Below are positions 26,860-34,993 of a stretch of 39,259 bases of DNA, piece after piece. The position numbers and the translations under genes were made by a program. The number at the start of each line of letters is the position of its first letter. Within the stretch, counting starts at the first letter, position 1. Origin of the DNA: an uncultured Desulfovibrio sp. Its GTDB lineage: Bacteria; Desulfobacterota; Desulfovibrionia; Desulfovibrionales; Desulfovibrionaceae. The DNA is taken from contig CAMQVJ010000019.1 in the NCBI GenBank assembly GCA_947038175.1, forward strand, positions 1-39,259, read 5' to 3'. Below the pieces are notes generated by a model. It ran no database searches. It was given only the letters and a program-made list of their open reading frames with translations, and was not told the origin of the DNA.

Positions 26860-27005
26860 GCTATCCCATCTCCTATAAAAACACTGCGGGTAAAGCAACG
26901 TGGGCTAATGTTATAATAATGCATATGCTTCTTTTAAAAATTTTCGATTTCGTGACATTTTGTTGGCTCAATACCAGTAAAATAGAAGATGTGCTGAATG
27001 AGAAT

Positions 27006-27596
27006 TTAGGCTTCTTCTCGTTTTGCGAGGAGTGCTTGTATCATTTTTCTAATATCTTCATTTTTTGGATCAACTTCGGTTGCTTTTTTCAAATAGAAAA
27101 GAGCTCTTGCATCTTGGTTTGCTTCTGAAAGAATTTTTGCGATATATGGAAATAAATGTTTTTCGTCTTTATAGAGCTTTAGACTTTCCTGAAACATAGC
27201 ATCAGCGTCGGCAATTTTCCCATCAGCAAGGTACCTTTTTCCAAGAATAAGGTGCTTATCTAATTTTCTTTTGCGCTCTAATGTTTCATCGTATGTTTCT
27301 GATACTGCTTTTTCTGCAATGGCATCATAGGCTCTCTTTAGAGTAGCATAGAGAGTTTTTTCTTGCCCAGGGCTATAAATAAGTGAAGCTTTCGCGTTAC
27401 TTTTAATGCTTTGCTCATTGGCATAAATTTGAGAGACTTCCCGTATTAGTGCTCGGATTTCTGTGGGAGGCGCACCAGCATTTATGCTCACGTCTCTTAA
27501 TCCTTGTAACATGAACTTGAGGGAATTAATAAAATCGCCTCGTGTTGCATATAACTTGGCTTTGCTTAAAACATCTTTTACTTTTCTAATATCCAT
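27006..27596 (-). CDS. TPR-like helical protein
   Basis: This 196-residue soluble protein is predicted to be all helical. The C-terminal half has tetratricopeptide-like pairs (RYLADGKIADADAMFQESLKL, then DARALFYLKKATEVDPKN). The N-terminal part, with KAKLYATRGDFINSLKFMLQGL, may hold another helical pair. It probably mediates protein contacts; no catalytic motif is seen. ATG 27596 is chosen because GGGGA lies about 5 nt upstream; an earlier in-frame start at 27614 is possible. Similar small TPR-like proteins occur in Desulfovibrio. Its partner is unknown. Confidence 0.7.
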   Translation of the reverse strand: MDIRKVKDVLSKAKLYATRGDFINSLKFMLQGLRDVSINAGAPPTEIRALIREVSQIYANEQSIKSNAKASLIYSPGQEKTLYATLKRAYDAIAEKAVSETYDETLERKRKLDKHLILGKRYLADGKIADADAMFQESLKLYKDEKHLFPYIAKILSEANQDARALFYLKKATEVDPKNEDIRKMIQALLAKREEA

Positions 27597-28117
27597 TAAA
27601 GTCCCCATACACATTTTTTTTCAATTTTGCATTAAAACGAAATATTCTGCAAGTATTTAATGATGATTATTCTGCTATTTAATATCTTACAAGGATAAAA
27701 GTGGTTTTTAGATAATTATTTTTTTATACTTTTTAAAAATCCGAGCATTCTAAAATAGTTTTATAAATATATATATTTTTAACTAAAATAAGAATATGGA
27801 CGAGTTAGGGCACGTTTTTTATAGAGACAGTGGGGCGATTGGACGTGTATCTTCCTGATAATAATAGTTTAATTCTCTCTTGATTGTGTTTCGTATATGT
27901 ATTATTTCAAGGGGGTTCTTGAAAGAGGAATCCGCTTGTTTTTCCTGAAATCACTTTTTTTTCTCAAAAAATCAATTCTACATATGTCTAAACTTGCTAT
28001 AAAAAAAATATTATGGCATAAGAACCTCTGTTTCTTCTTTGCTATAAGTCCATATTTTTTTAAATCCTTTGTTGAGGAGCATCATATGCTCGGAATATCC
28101 CCTGTTTAGGAGAATAG
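27597..28117. other. AT-rich intergenic region before rpoN
   Basis: This is 521 bp without a convincing gene. A 70-codon frame at 27897-28109 is Phe/Lys-rich, lacks a clear ribosome site and is probably chance. The stretch 27715-27795 is nearly pure A/T. It must hold promoters for the divergent TPR gene and rpoN, but I could not fix hexamers with confidence. Confidence 0.5.
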
Positions 28118-29557
28118 ATGTCTTTAGAACTTAAGCAGCAGTTAAAGCAAACACAGCAACTGCTCATGTCACCTCAATTGCAACAAGCAATAAAACTTCT
28201 TCAAATGTCACGTTTGGAGCTGGTTGAGCATGTGCAACAAGAACTTATGGAAAATCCATTTCTTGAAGAGGGGCAAATGTCTTTAGATACATCCGAGTTT
28301 GAAAATGATTATTCTAAGGATCCTAAGAAAAGTGAAGGTGTAGACGAAGGCTATCAATTTGAAGAGGTTGCTTCTAATGGTGATTGGGAAAATTATCTTG
28401 GAGAGCTCTCTAGCGCACCCCGTACGGCGAGTGTGAGAGATTTTGAATCCCTTGATGATAACCCTTTGGAAACACGCTACGCAGCTCGTACATCTCTTGA
28501 TGCCCATCTTATGTGGCAATTACGGCTTTCAAGGCTTGCAGAAAGCGATGTTGATATTTGTGAAGAAATTATTGGGAATTTGGATTCATCGGGCTATTTA
28601 CGGGCGAGTGCTGATGATATAGCGCTCTCTGCTCACTGCTCACCCGCGCAAGCTGAGAAGATGATACAACATGTTCAAAGGCTAGATCCTGTTGGTATTG
28701 GCGCAAGAACGGCACAAGAATGTCTTTTAGTTCAGCTTGAAGTTTTGCGTTATGATCGTGACCCTATTTTGCTTGAGCTTGTGAAATCACACCTTAATGA
28801 TTTGGAAACCTACCGCTATAAGCCGCTTATGCGAAAGTTTCGTATTGATTTAGAGACATTAAAAGAGTATATTGAGATTATACAGTCTCTCAATCCATTA
28901 CCTGGCGCAAGCTTTGGTGAGGGAGAGCCTCTTTATATTAGTCCAGACGTCTATGTGTTTTCCAATGACGGTGATTTTGCTATTCTTCTCAATGACGATG
29001 ACTTACCAAGCTTACATTTGAGTGAGTTTATGCAAAAAAGCGCTTCCAGTACTTCTAGTGAGGTAAAGGAATATACCAATAAGAAAGTGGCATCAGCAAC
29101 GTGGCTTATAAAAAGTTTAGAGCAAAGACGCCGAACTCTTTATAAGGTTATGGAAAGTATTGTCAAATTCCAAAAAGAGTTTTTTATACATGGCGTAAGC
29201 AAACTTAAGCCACTCATATTGAAGGATATTTCTGAAGATATTGAGATGCATGAATCCTCTGTAAGTCGTATTACGACTAATAAATACGCTTCGACTCCGT
29301 ATGGAATGTTTGAGTTAAAATTTTTCTTTAATAGTGCGCTGAGTTCTAATGATGGTGACCAAGTTGGCTCTGAAAGTGTTAAGGCGCTCATTAAACAACT
29401 GATTTCAAAAGAGAACCCGAAAGCACCTTTGGCAGACGAAAAACTTTGTGAACTTCTCAAAGCTGAATTAGGTGTTGCTATTGCAAGAAGAACTGTGGCA
29501 AAATATAGGACAGCATTAAATATCCCCTCCTCCTCCCGCCGTAAGGAACATTTTTAA
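28118..29557 (+). CDS. rpoN: RNA polymerase sigma-54 factor
   Basis: This 479-residue sigma factor recognises -24/-12 promoters and needs AAA+ activators. The Gln/Leu-rich region I is clear (LKQQLKQTQQLLMSPQLQQAIKLLQMS, then LVEHVQQELMENPFLE). An acidic region II follows, then the core-binding and helix-turn-helix parts. The RpoN box is ARRTVAKYR (456-464). AGGAG precedes the ATG. It stands apart from the lptB/hpf genes that often flank rpoN in proteobacteria. A matching promoter is upstream of fliD in this window, so flagellar assembly is one likely target. Confidence 0.97.
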   Translation: MSLELKQQLKQTQQLLMSPQLQQAIKLLQMSRLELVEHVQQELMENPFLEEGQMSLDTSEFENDYSKDPKKSEGVDEGYQFEEVASNGDWENYLGELSSAPRTASVRDFESLDDNPLETRYAARTSLDAHLMWQLRLSRLAESDVDICEEIIGNLDSSGYLRASADDIALSAHCSPAQAEKMIQHVQRLDPVGIGARTAQECLLVQLEVLRYDRDPILLELVKSHLNDLETYRYKPLMRKFRIDLETLKEYIEIIQSLNPLPGASFGEGEPLYISPDVYVFSNDGDFAILLNDDDLPSLHLSEFMQKSASSTSSEVKEYTNKKVASATWLIKSLEQRRRTLYKVMESIVKFQKEFFIHGVSKLKPLILKDISEDIEMHESSVSRITTNKYASTPYGMFELKFFFNSALSSNDGDQVGSESVKALIKQLISKENPKAPLADEKLCELLKAELGVAIARRTVAKYRTALNIPSSSRRKEHF

Positions 29558-29578
29558 GCCAATTTAGGAATTATCATT

Positions 29579-30472
29579 ATGCGTCAATTATTACTCATGC
29601 TTAGTTTAGTTTTGGTTTTTGGAAACATAAACGTAGCATTGGCAGATTCTTTAAATGTGAGGGGAAGTATCCTCATGGATATTGATTCTCGTGAAATTAT
29701 CTATCATCAAAATGCTAATCGTAAAATTCCACCAGCGTCCCTTACTAAAGTAATGAGCATGTATCTTGTTTTTGATGCCATTGAAGCGAAAACACTCTCT
29801 TTGAATACATTGGTAAAAGTAAGCAAGAAAGCCGATATAACCGCAGGCGCTTCTATGGGAATTATTAAAGACGAAATTGTTACGGTTAAGCAATTACTGT
29901 ATGGCATGGCTGTTGCTTCTGGGAATGATGCATGTGTTGCCATTGCTGAACATATGGCAGGGTCAGAATACGCATTCACGGTGCTTATGAATAAAAAAGC
30001 ACGTGCGCTTAAAATGAATAATACTGTTTTTAAAACTTCAAGTGGGCTACCTGCAAAAGGTCAATACACCACAGCACAAGATATGCTCATCTTGAGTAGA
30101 AATTATATAATGACACATCCTGGGTCATTGAGTTATCATAGCACTAAGAGAATTATTTTTCATGGTAAAACCTTGAGAAATAAAAACCCACAACTGGGAA
30201 CATATAACGGAACGGACGGTTTGAAAACAGGTTGGACACGTGCGTCAGGTTATAACATTATTAGCACGTCGAGGCGTGGAGACACAAGACTCATTGCAGT
30301 TATTTTGGGTGCAAAAACTTCCAAGATTAGAGCAAAAGAGCTTAACCGTCTTATGAACGCAGGTTTTTCATACAGTAAAGGTGAAACCCAAAAGACCCAA
30401 AACATTTTGAGATTAAACTCAAAACAGGAAGTCACTGCACAAAATAAAAGTAGAGTGACTAACGGATCTTAA
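29579..30472 (+). CDS. D-alanyl-D-alanine carboxypeptidase, short form (PBP5-like)
   Basis: This periplasmic serine peptidase trims the terminal D-Ala of peptidoglycan pentapeptides. The signal peptide is cleaved near ALA-DS (22-23). Active-site motifs are SLTK (Ser54, Lys57), SGN (114-116) and KTG (216-218). At 297 residues it lacks the beta-rich PBP5 C-terminal domain and the amphipathic membrane anchor present in ~400-residue homologs, so it may be soluble in the periplasm. It begins 21 nt after rpoN and is likely cotranscribed with it. Confidence 0.92.
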   Translation: MRQLLLMLSLVLVFGNINVALADSLNVRGSILMDIDSREIIYHQNANRKIPPASLTKVMSMYLVFDAIEAKTLSLNTLVKVSKKADITAGASMGIIKDEIVTVKQLLYGMAVASGNDACVAIAEHMAGSEYAFTVLMNKKARALKMNNTVFKTSSGLPAKGQYTTAQDMLILSRNYIMTHPGSLSYHSTKRIIFHGKTLRNKNPQLGTYNGTDGLKTGWTRASGYNIISTSRRGDTRLIAVILGAKTSKIRAKELNRLMNAGFSYSKGETQKTQNILRLNSKQEVTAQNKSRVTNGS

Positions 30473-30644
30473 CCTTAAAGCCCCTGTTCAAAGCATATGC
30501 GGCGGCTTAGAGCAAGGAATCTTTTTAACCTGAAGCTTCGCTATGCGAGCCGTTTTGTATGGTGAAAAATTTTCCATGATTTTTGTAGGTAGAAGAACTT
30601 ATTAACAATGTTTTAGGAAGACCTGAAACATATGAGGGGAACTT

Positions 30645-32009
30645 ATGGACGAACTTACTAAAATTGTTTCAGAAATTAACAGTGTGTTGTGGGGCATTTA
30701 CTGCCTTATCCCTCTCCTTGTAGGCGCTGGTATCTATTTCACTGTGCGTCTTAATTTTGTACAGGTGCGACGTTTTGGGCGTGCCATAAAGTATACCTTT
30801 GCAGATTTGTCTTTCACAGGAAAGAAAGCTGATAAAGACGGCATGAGTTCTTTCCAATCCCTTGCAACCGCTGTGGCGGCACAAGTGGGCACGGGTAACC
30901 TTGCGGGCGCAGCTACTGCGATTGCATTAGGTGGTCCTGGGGCTATTTTTTGGATGTGGATAGCTGCTTTCTTTGGTATGGCAACAATTTTCGTTGAAGC
31001 CGTGCTTGCTCAAATCTACAAAACACAAGACGATAAAGGCGCTATTATTGGTGGACCTGCTTACTACATATCCAAAGGTCTTGGCAGTAAAGGCTTAGCG
31101 GCGTTCTTCGCTGTTACCATTATTATTGCTCTTGGTTTTATTGGTAACATGGTACAAGCAAACTCCATCGCTGATGCTTTTTACACCGCATTTGGTGTGC
31201 CTCAATTAGCGGTTGGTATTTTTGTTGCGATTTTTGTTGGTTTTACGTTTATTGGTGGTATTGGGCGTATTGCGGCAACGACCGAAAAGCTCGTACCTAT
31301 CATGGCGGTTCTTTACCTTCTTGGTGGTTTTTATGTAATTTTCACCAACCTAGGAATGTTTTTCCCTGCTTTTGAAATGATTTTTGTTGGAGCGTTTAAT
31401 CCTGCTGCTGCTACTGGTGGCGTTATCGGCGTTGGTATCAAAGAAGCTATGCGTTATGGTGTAGCACGTGGACTTTTTTCAAACGAAGCTGGTATGGGCT
31501 CAACCCCTCATGCTCACGCTTTGGCAAAAGTAAAGCACCCAGCACAACAAGGTTTTGTTGCTATTATTGGTGTTTGTTTTGATACCTTTGTTGTTCTTAC
31601 CATGACCGCTCTTGTTATTATTATGACAGGCGCTATCGGTACAGATCCTAACGCTGTCCCTACAGGTATTACGCTTACACAAGAAGCTTTTAGAATTGGC
31701 TTGGGTAGCTTTGGTCATATCTTTGTTGCTATATGTCTTTTCTTCTTTGCTTCTTCAACTATTATTAGTTGGGGCTTTTTTGGAGAACAAAATATCAAGT
31801 TCCTTTTTGGTACAAAAGCAGTGTTCAGCTATCGCATAGTTGTTATTGGCTTCCTTGTACTTGGGTCATTGCTGAAGGTTTCTCTTGTTTGGGAACTTGC
31901 GGACATGTTCAATGGTATTATGGTTCTTCCTAACCTTATCGCTCTTTTTGCTCTTGGCAAGGTGGTAAGTAAGGCTCTTACTGAATATGAAAGTTCTTAC
32001 ACAAAGTAA
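30645..32009 (+). CDS. sodium:alanine/glycine symporter (AgcS family)
   Basis: This inner-membrane Na+-coupled importer for alanine or glycine has 454 residues and about 11 hydrophobic helices. The family motif TGNLAGAATAIALGGPGAIFWMW is intact. GLFSNEAGMGSTPHAHALAK and the substrate-site region around FGEQNIKFLFG are also present. A strong ribosome site (GAGGGGAA) precedes the ATG. It lies 172 nt after the carboxypeptidase gene and is followed by a clear terminator, so it is probably its own unit. Uptake of alanine would suit an amino-acid-using anaerobe. Confidence 0.94.
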   Translation: MDELTKIVSEINSVLWGIYCLIPLLVGAGIYFTVRLNFVQVRRFGRAIKYTFADLSFTGKKADKDGMSSFQSLATAVAAQVGTGNLAGAATAIALGGPGAIFWMWIAAFFGMATIFVEAVLAQIYKTQDDKGAIIGGPAYYISKGLGSKGLAAFFAVTIIIALGFIGNMVQANSIADAFYTAFGVPQLAVGIFVAIFVGFTFIGGIGRIAATTEKLVPIMAVLYLLGGFYVIFTNLGMFFPAFEMIFVGAFNPAAATGGVIGVGIKEAMRYGVARGLFSNEAGMGSTPHAHALAKVKHPAQQGFVAIIGVCFDTFVVLTMTALVIIMTGAIGTDPNAVPTGITLTQEAFRIGLGSFGHIFVAICLFFFASSTIISWGFFGEQNIKFLFGTKAVFSYRIVVIGFLVLGSLLKVSLVWELADMFNGIMVLPNLIALFALGKVVSKALTEYESSYTK

Positions 32010-32068
32010 ATGTAATTTTGTATAAATGTAGACCCGTGTAAACGGAGATACTTTTTGCGAGTAATAAG

Positions 32069-32099
32069 AAAGGCTAGTTTGTTTAACTAGCCTTTTTTT
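32069..32099 (+). terminator. intrinsic terminator after agcS
   Basis: The 11-bp perfect stem AAAGGCTAGTT (32069-32079)/AACTAGCCTTT (32085-32095) with a 5-nt loop is followed by a T run to 32099. It may also stop transcripts arriving from the minus-strand genes beyond 32211. Confidence 0.9.
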
Positions 32100-32210
32100 G
32101 TATTTTGTTTCACTTTGTAAAGGTGCTCCTAATTCTATTTATAAATACCTAGAAGAGAAGGGAGATAAATCATAAATACGTATCTTCTAGTACATATTTA
32201 TTTTTGTGTG

Positions 32211-32357
32211 TTACTGAAGGTTCTTATAGTACTTGTGCAATTGGGCTTCCTCTGTCATGCAGTCGGGGCTTTGGTAAACCAGATGATACGGATGAGGTGC
32301 TGTATGAGAGGGAACGAAAAATGGACCTAAAACTACAGTTGCAACTGCTAAATACAA
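32211..32357 (-). CDS. possible 48-residue small protein
   Basis: A minus-strand frame starts with TTG at 32357, six nt after AGG, and ends at TAA 32211. The product has a hydrophobic N-terminus (YLAVATVVLGPFFVPS) and a polar C-terminus ending MTEEAQLHKYYKNLQ. It looks protein-like, with no simple bias. It begins 45 nt after the stop of the gene at 32403-32819 on the same strand, so the two could be cotranscribed. It could equally be a degraded gene remnant. No homolog is recognised. Confidence 0.4.
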   Translation of the reverse strand: MYLAVATVVLGPFFVPSHTAPHPYHLVYQSPDCMTEEAQLHKYYKNLQ

Positions 32358-32402
32358 ATAGAACCTATTAATCGATTAAAATAGTTATAAATTATTTATT
32401 CT

Positions 32403-32819
32403 CTATATAAACTCATCCTGTTCTCCTACCTGTGCTTCACCATCAATAAAATATAGAGCAAGGCCATTATCAGGATCATCTTCACTGTCTATTAGAACTC
32501 CCCATGAACCATCTCTTTGAAATAAAATCTCAGTGATTTCAAGGCTTGTAGCTATTTCTTCAGGGGTTTTCTCTTCTAATTCAAAAGCGTCCATACAAAA
32601 ATCTACAATGGCAGGAAAGTTCTCATCTATAATCTCTGGAATACTATCCTTCACCGTTTGATACGCTTCTTGCTGAACGGCAAGAATCCCTTCTTCGTCA
32701 AGGTCACTGGCGACAATACGTATATCAAAGGTGCGCCCCCACATTTCTAAGGTCTTGCTCTTCTTCCAATTAATGTTGTGTTCCATCAAACCAAAAACAG
32801 AATCTTGTACATTTTTCAT
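32403..32819 (-). CDS. uncharacterised acidic protein, DUF6985/DUF2004-like
   Basis: This 138-residue acidic cytoplasmic protein has the pattern FGLMEHN...W......MWGRTFDIRIVASD.DEEGILAVQQEAYQTVKD, then ...FCMDAFELEE and a late strand GSWGVLIDSEDD. This resembles DUF6985/DUF2004-type proteins, which often occur alone or as immunity-like proteins near toxins. No toxin is seen nearby. The family assignment is tentative. It stands alone apart from a possible small ORF downstream on the same strand. Confidence 0.55.
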   Translation of the reverse strand: MKNVQDSVFGLMEHNINWKKSKTLEMWGRTFDIRIVASDLDEEGILAVQQEAYQTVKDSIPEIIDENFPAIVDFCMDAFELEEKTPEEIATSLEITEILFQRDGSWGVLIDSEDDPDNGLALYFIDGEAQVGEQDEFI

Positions 32820-33123
32820 TGTATATCTCTCTATTTTACATGTTTTACAATATTAATCACAAGGCATTCATTTGTAGCTTATTTTAATGTACTTGAATTG
32901 CACTTCAAAGTATACATCCCCATAGGGTGTTTATTTTAAAGGAACAGAGTAATTTATTTCGAAGAAAGAATGAAGCCACCCTGTGGAGACTAAAGTGACA
33001 ATATTTCGTTTTACGTGTGCAGTGTCGTGGTCAAGCAAAAACAAGAGATTCTTTATCAACCATGCAGCCAAAGCACATCACAAAAGATTAACGCTTCTTG
33101 GCAGTGTTTATTCTATAAATAAC
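32820..33123. other. intergenic stretch with no identified feature
   Basis: There are about 300 bp between divergent genes. I looked for a cobalamin riboswitch, because the gene to the right is a B12-related protein. I found none of the conserved boxes. Only very short frames and minor hairpins are present. Confidence 0.5.
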
Positions 33124-33152
33124 TTGACCTTATGAAATGAGGCATATAGAAT
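33124..33152 (+). promoter_or_regulatory. sigma-70 type promoter for the MetH-activation gene
   Basis: TTGACC (33124-33129) and TAGAAT (33147-33152) are separated by 17 nt, each with five of six consensus matches. The start site would be near 33159, giving a leader of about 79 nt before the ATG at 33238. Confidence 0.6.
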
Positions 33153-33237
33153 AGCAAGAATGATTTTATAGTGTTTGCATATGTTGTCGTGCGGTTTTTA
33201 TCAATTTCTGTCACATTAAAGTATTAAGGAGCCTTAT

Positions 33238-33900
33238 ATGCAAGACGATCTTTGTGTTATTGATACGATTCCAATTTCTTTTGACTTGGAAAGTATGTGT
33301 AAGAAATATAGTAGCCCCGACAACTATGAAGGTATAATGGATACACTAAAAGATGTATCTGTTCGAGTCTTAAACGTCGCTCGTCCTAAAGCAGTATTTA
33401 AGCTCTCTGCTCTTGATGTGCTCAATGATGAACAAATAAAGATAAAAGGGGTGACTTTTACTAGTGCTTTATTGCGAGAAAAACTTGAAGGAAGAAATCG
33501 TATTTTCCCTTATATTGCTACAGAAGGCCCAGAACTCTCAGAATGGAATAGTTCGTTAGATTTTTTTGATCAGCTTTTTGTTAATTATTTCAGGCAAGAA
33601 ATTATGACGCAGTGCAAAAATCATGCAGAAGAAACTATTCTAAAAAAATATGGAATTGATCAGGTTTCATCAATGAATCCAGGTTCTTTAGCCGCATGGC
33701 CGCTTACACAGCAAAAAGAATTTTTTGAACTCATGGATCTTGCACCTGAAGAAATTGGGGTTCAGTTGTTTCCAAGCATGCTTATGGCCCCTGAGTTTAC
33801 GGTTTCTGGCATTTTCTTTCAAACTACAACAAAATTTCACAACTGTGAGCTTTGCCCAAGAGAAAATTGTCCAAATCGCAAAAAACCCCAAAATGTTTAA
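33238..33900 (+). CDS. stand-alone vitamin B12-dependent methionine synthase activation-domain protein
   Basis: This 220-residue protein resembles the C-terminal activation (AdoMet-binding) domain of MetH, which supports reductive methylation of cob(II)alamin. Supporting segments are the PYIATEGPELSEW region, EEtILKKYGIDQVSSMNPGSLAAWPLTQQKEFFEL (MetH-like RxSPGY counterpart SMNPGSL) and MLMAPEFTVSGIFF. The C-terminal tail has Cys residues in CELCPRENCPNR, which could bind an Fe-S cluster or zinc. AAGGAG with 6-nt spacing marks the start. Such stand-alone forms may reactivate a shortened MetH or other corrinoid proteins. No metH is in the window. Confidence 0.78.
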   Translation: MQDDLCVIDTIPISFDLESMCKKYSSPDNYEGIMDTLKDVSVRVLNVARPKAVFKLSALDVLNDEQIKIKGVTFTSALLREKLEGRNRIFPYIATEGPELSEWNSSLDFFDQLFVNYFRQEIMTQCKNHAEETILKKYGIDQVSSMNPGSLAAWPLTQQKEFFELMDLAPEEIGVQLFPSMLMAPEFTVSGIFFQTTTKFHNCELCPRENCPNRKKPQNV

Positions 33901-33969
33901 TGTGAATAAACACTGATGGCTCTTCCTCAAAGAAGGGGGGGGCGTTAGAAATAAAGTGCGTCAAGCTCA

Positions 33970-34000
33970 CCCATTTTCACTCTGAAGGTTGAAAATAGGG
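33970..34000. terminator. hairpin downstream of the MetH-activation gene
   Basis: ATTTTCA (33973-33979) pairs with TGAAAAT (33990-33996). Nearby C and G runs (33970-33972, 33998-34000) extend the stem with one unpaired base. It lies 70 nt past the stop. No clean T run follows, so termination is only possible. Confidence 0.35.
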
Positions 34001-34026
34001 CTAGAAATCGTATTTTCTTAAAAGAG

Positions 34027-34059
34027 AAAGGCTTACGAAAGAAAATTTCGTAAGCCTTT
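34027..34059 (-). terminator. terminator of tRNA-Arg
   Basis: A 14-bp perfect stem (34027-34040 with 34046-34059) with a 5-nt loop lies 10 nt beyond the tRNA 3' end. On the minus strand a T-rich tail (TTTCTCTTTT) follows, as expected for an intrinsic terminator. Confidence 0.85.
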
Positions 34060-34068
34060 GAAATATAA

Positions 34069-34145
34069 TGGTGCGCCTGGAGAGATTCGAACTCCCGACC
34101 TACGGCTTAGAAGGCAGTTGCTCTATCCGACTGAGCTACAAGCGC
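34069..34145 (-). tRNA. tRNA-Arg (anticodon UCU)
   Basis: The minus strand folds as a cloverleaf. The acceptor GCGCTTG pairs with CAGGCGC, including one G-T pair. The D arm is GCTC/GAGC. The anticodon loop CTTCTAA gives TCT, reading AGA and AGG. The T arm is GGGAG/CTCTC around TTCGAAT, and CCA is encoded. The anticodon stem ACTGC/GCCGT has one T-C mismatch. A TTGACC-17-TAGTCT promoter (34183-34188, 34160-34165) starts about 8 nt upstream of the mature end. Confidence 0.95.
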
Positions 34146-34159
34146 ACACAAGAAAAGAT

Positions 34160-34188
34160 AGACTATGGCACCTTTCGCTTTTGGTCAA
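34160..34188 (-). promoter_or_regulatory. promoter of tRNA-Arg
   Basis: On the minus strand TTGACC (34188-34183) is followed after 17 nt by TAGTCT (34165-34160). The predicted start near 34153 leaves a leader of about 8 nt before the tRNA. The -35 is good and the -10 is weak. Confidence 0.5.
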
Positions 34189-34252
34189 GTCTTTTTTATG
34201 CATTAAAAGCAATATGTAGGCTTATTCTGCGTTAAAAGCAGTGGAGCTTCTC

Positions 34253-34993
34253 TTATGTTCTCAATATATAAAAATTATCTTGCAATTTTTTATGCAAATC
34301 TGGGGAGTGAGTCTCTTGTATTTTTAGCCCTGCGCCTTTGCAAATAAGGTTTTGCATGTCGGGGTTATGAATTTCTTCCATACACATCGCATCACTACCA
34401 AGCACAAGCTGAGCGCCATTCTTATGTGCTATATTTGCTATATGGGCGTTGCAATACGCATGTTTTTTATTGGTCGAAATTTCTAAAAAAACTTGGTTTT
34501 TTGCTGCGGTTTCTGCCGCTTTTTCGTCAATAAGTCCTGGGCAATAAAGTATATCTGCCTTGGCGTTACAAGCTGCAAAGTTTGTTCCTTCTTCAACCGT
34601 ATCGCTTATGCTTTCCCCGTATACCCCAACGATTTCGATACCAGCAAAACGGTATTGCAAAATTGCTTCTTCTAATAAGGCAGGTGGAATATGCATGAGT
34701 TTAACGGCAAAATAGGTATGCACATCATAATACACGCTAAAGGTTCGAATTTGTTTTTGTGTTTCTCGCAGGGTTTGGAGTAAAGGGCTTTCTTTTTTAA
34801 GATATGCTTCCCTTTCTTGATAATTCAAGGAGCGATCCTCGTCATATAAGACGTCCGCATCTGTGATAAAATGAGGAACTTGGTCTGTGGCATATGTTAA
34901 GGCAAGTACCCTCAGGCCAGCTTTTTTCGCGTAATGAATAGCTTGGGCTGGCAAGAGGGCATTTTTACCAATATTTATATTGAAATCAGTCAT
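34253..34993 (-). CDS. PHP-superfamily protein with degenerate metal site
   Basis: This 246-residue protein aligns by motif with histidinol-phosphatase-like PHP proteins of archaea and sulfate reducers, but most metal ligands are replaced. The usual HTHT near the start is NINI (Asn5, Asn7). TDH is TYA (33-35). VHGE is VYGE (124-127). AHPG is YCPG (150-153). The final TDAH is SDAM (200-203). HIPP (His101), the EGTN segment and LEIS are kept, so the fold is probably intact. Hydrolysis by the usual mechanism looks unlikely; a binding or regulatory role is inferred. Its ATG overlaps the stop of the ligase gene (TAATG), implying translational coupling. Confidence 0.7.
   Translation of the reverse strand: MTDFNINIGKNALLPAQAIHYAKKAGLRVLALTYATDQVPHFITDADVLYDEDRSLNYQEREAYLKKESPLLQTLRETQKQIRTFSVYYDVHTYFAVKLMHIPPALLEEAILQYRFAGIEIVGVYGESISDTVEEGTNFAACNAKADILYCPGLIDEKAAETAAKNQVFLEISTNKKHAYCNAHIANIAHKNGAQLVLGSDAMCMEEIHNPDMQNLICKGAGLKIQETHSPDLHKKLQDNFYILRT

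Noticed and set aside
27897-28109. 70-codon Phe/Lys-rich frame upstream of rpoN
   Set aside because: AT-rich composition, no convincing ribosome site and no recognisable pattern.
32820-33237. Cobalamin riboswitch before the B12-related gene
   Set aside because: None of the conserved B12-box or core segments could be found; a plain sigma-70 promoter explains the upstream region.
34069-34145. tRNA-Arg as an integration site of a genomic island
   Set aside because: No integrase gene and no repeated tRNA 3' end were seen nearby.
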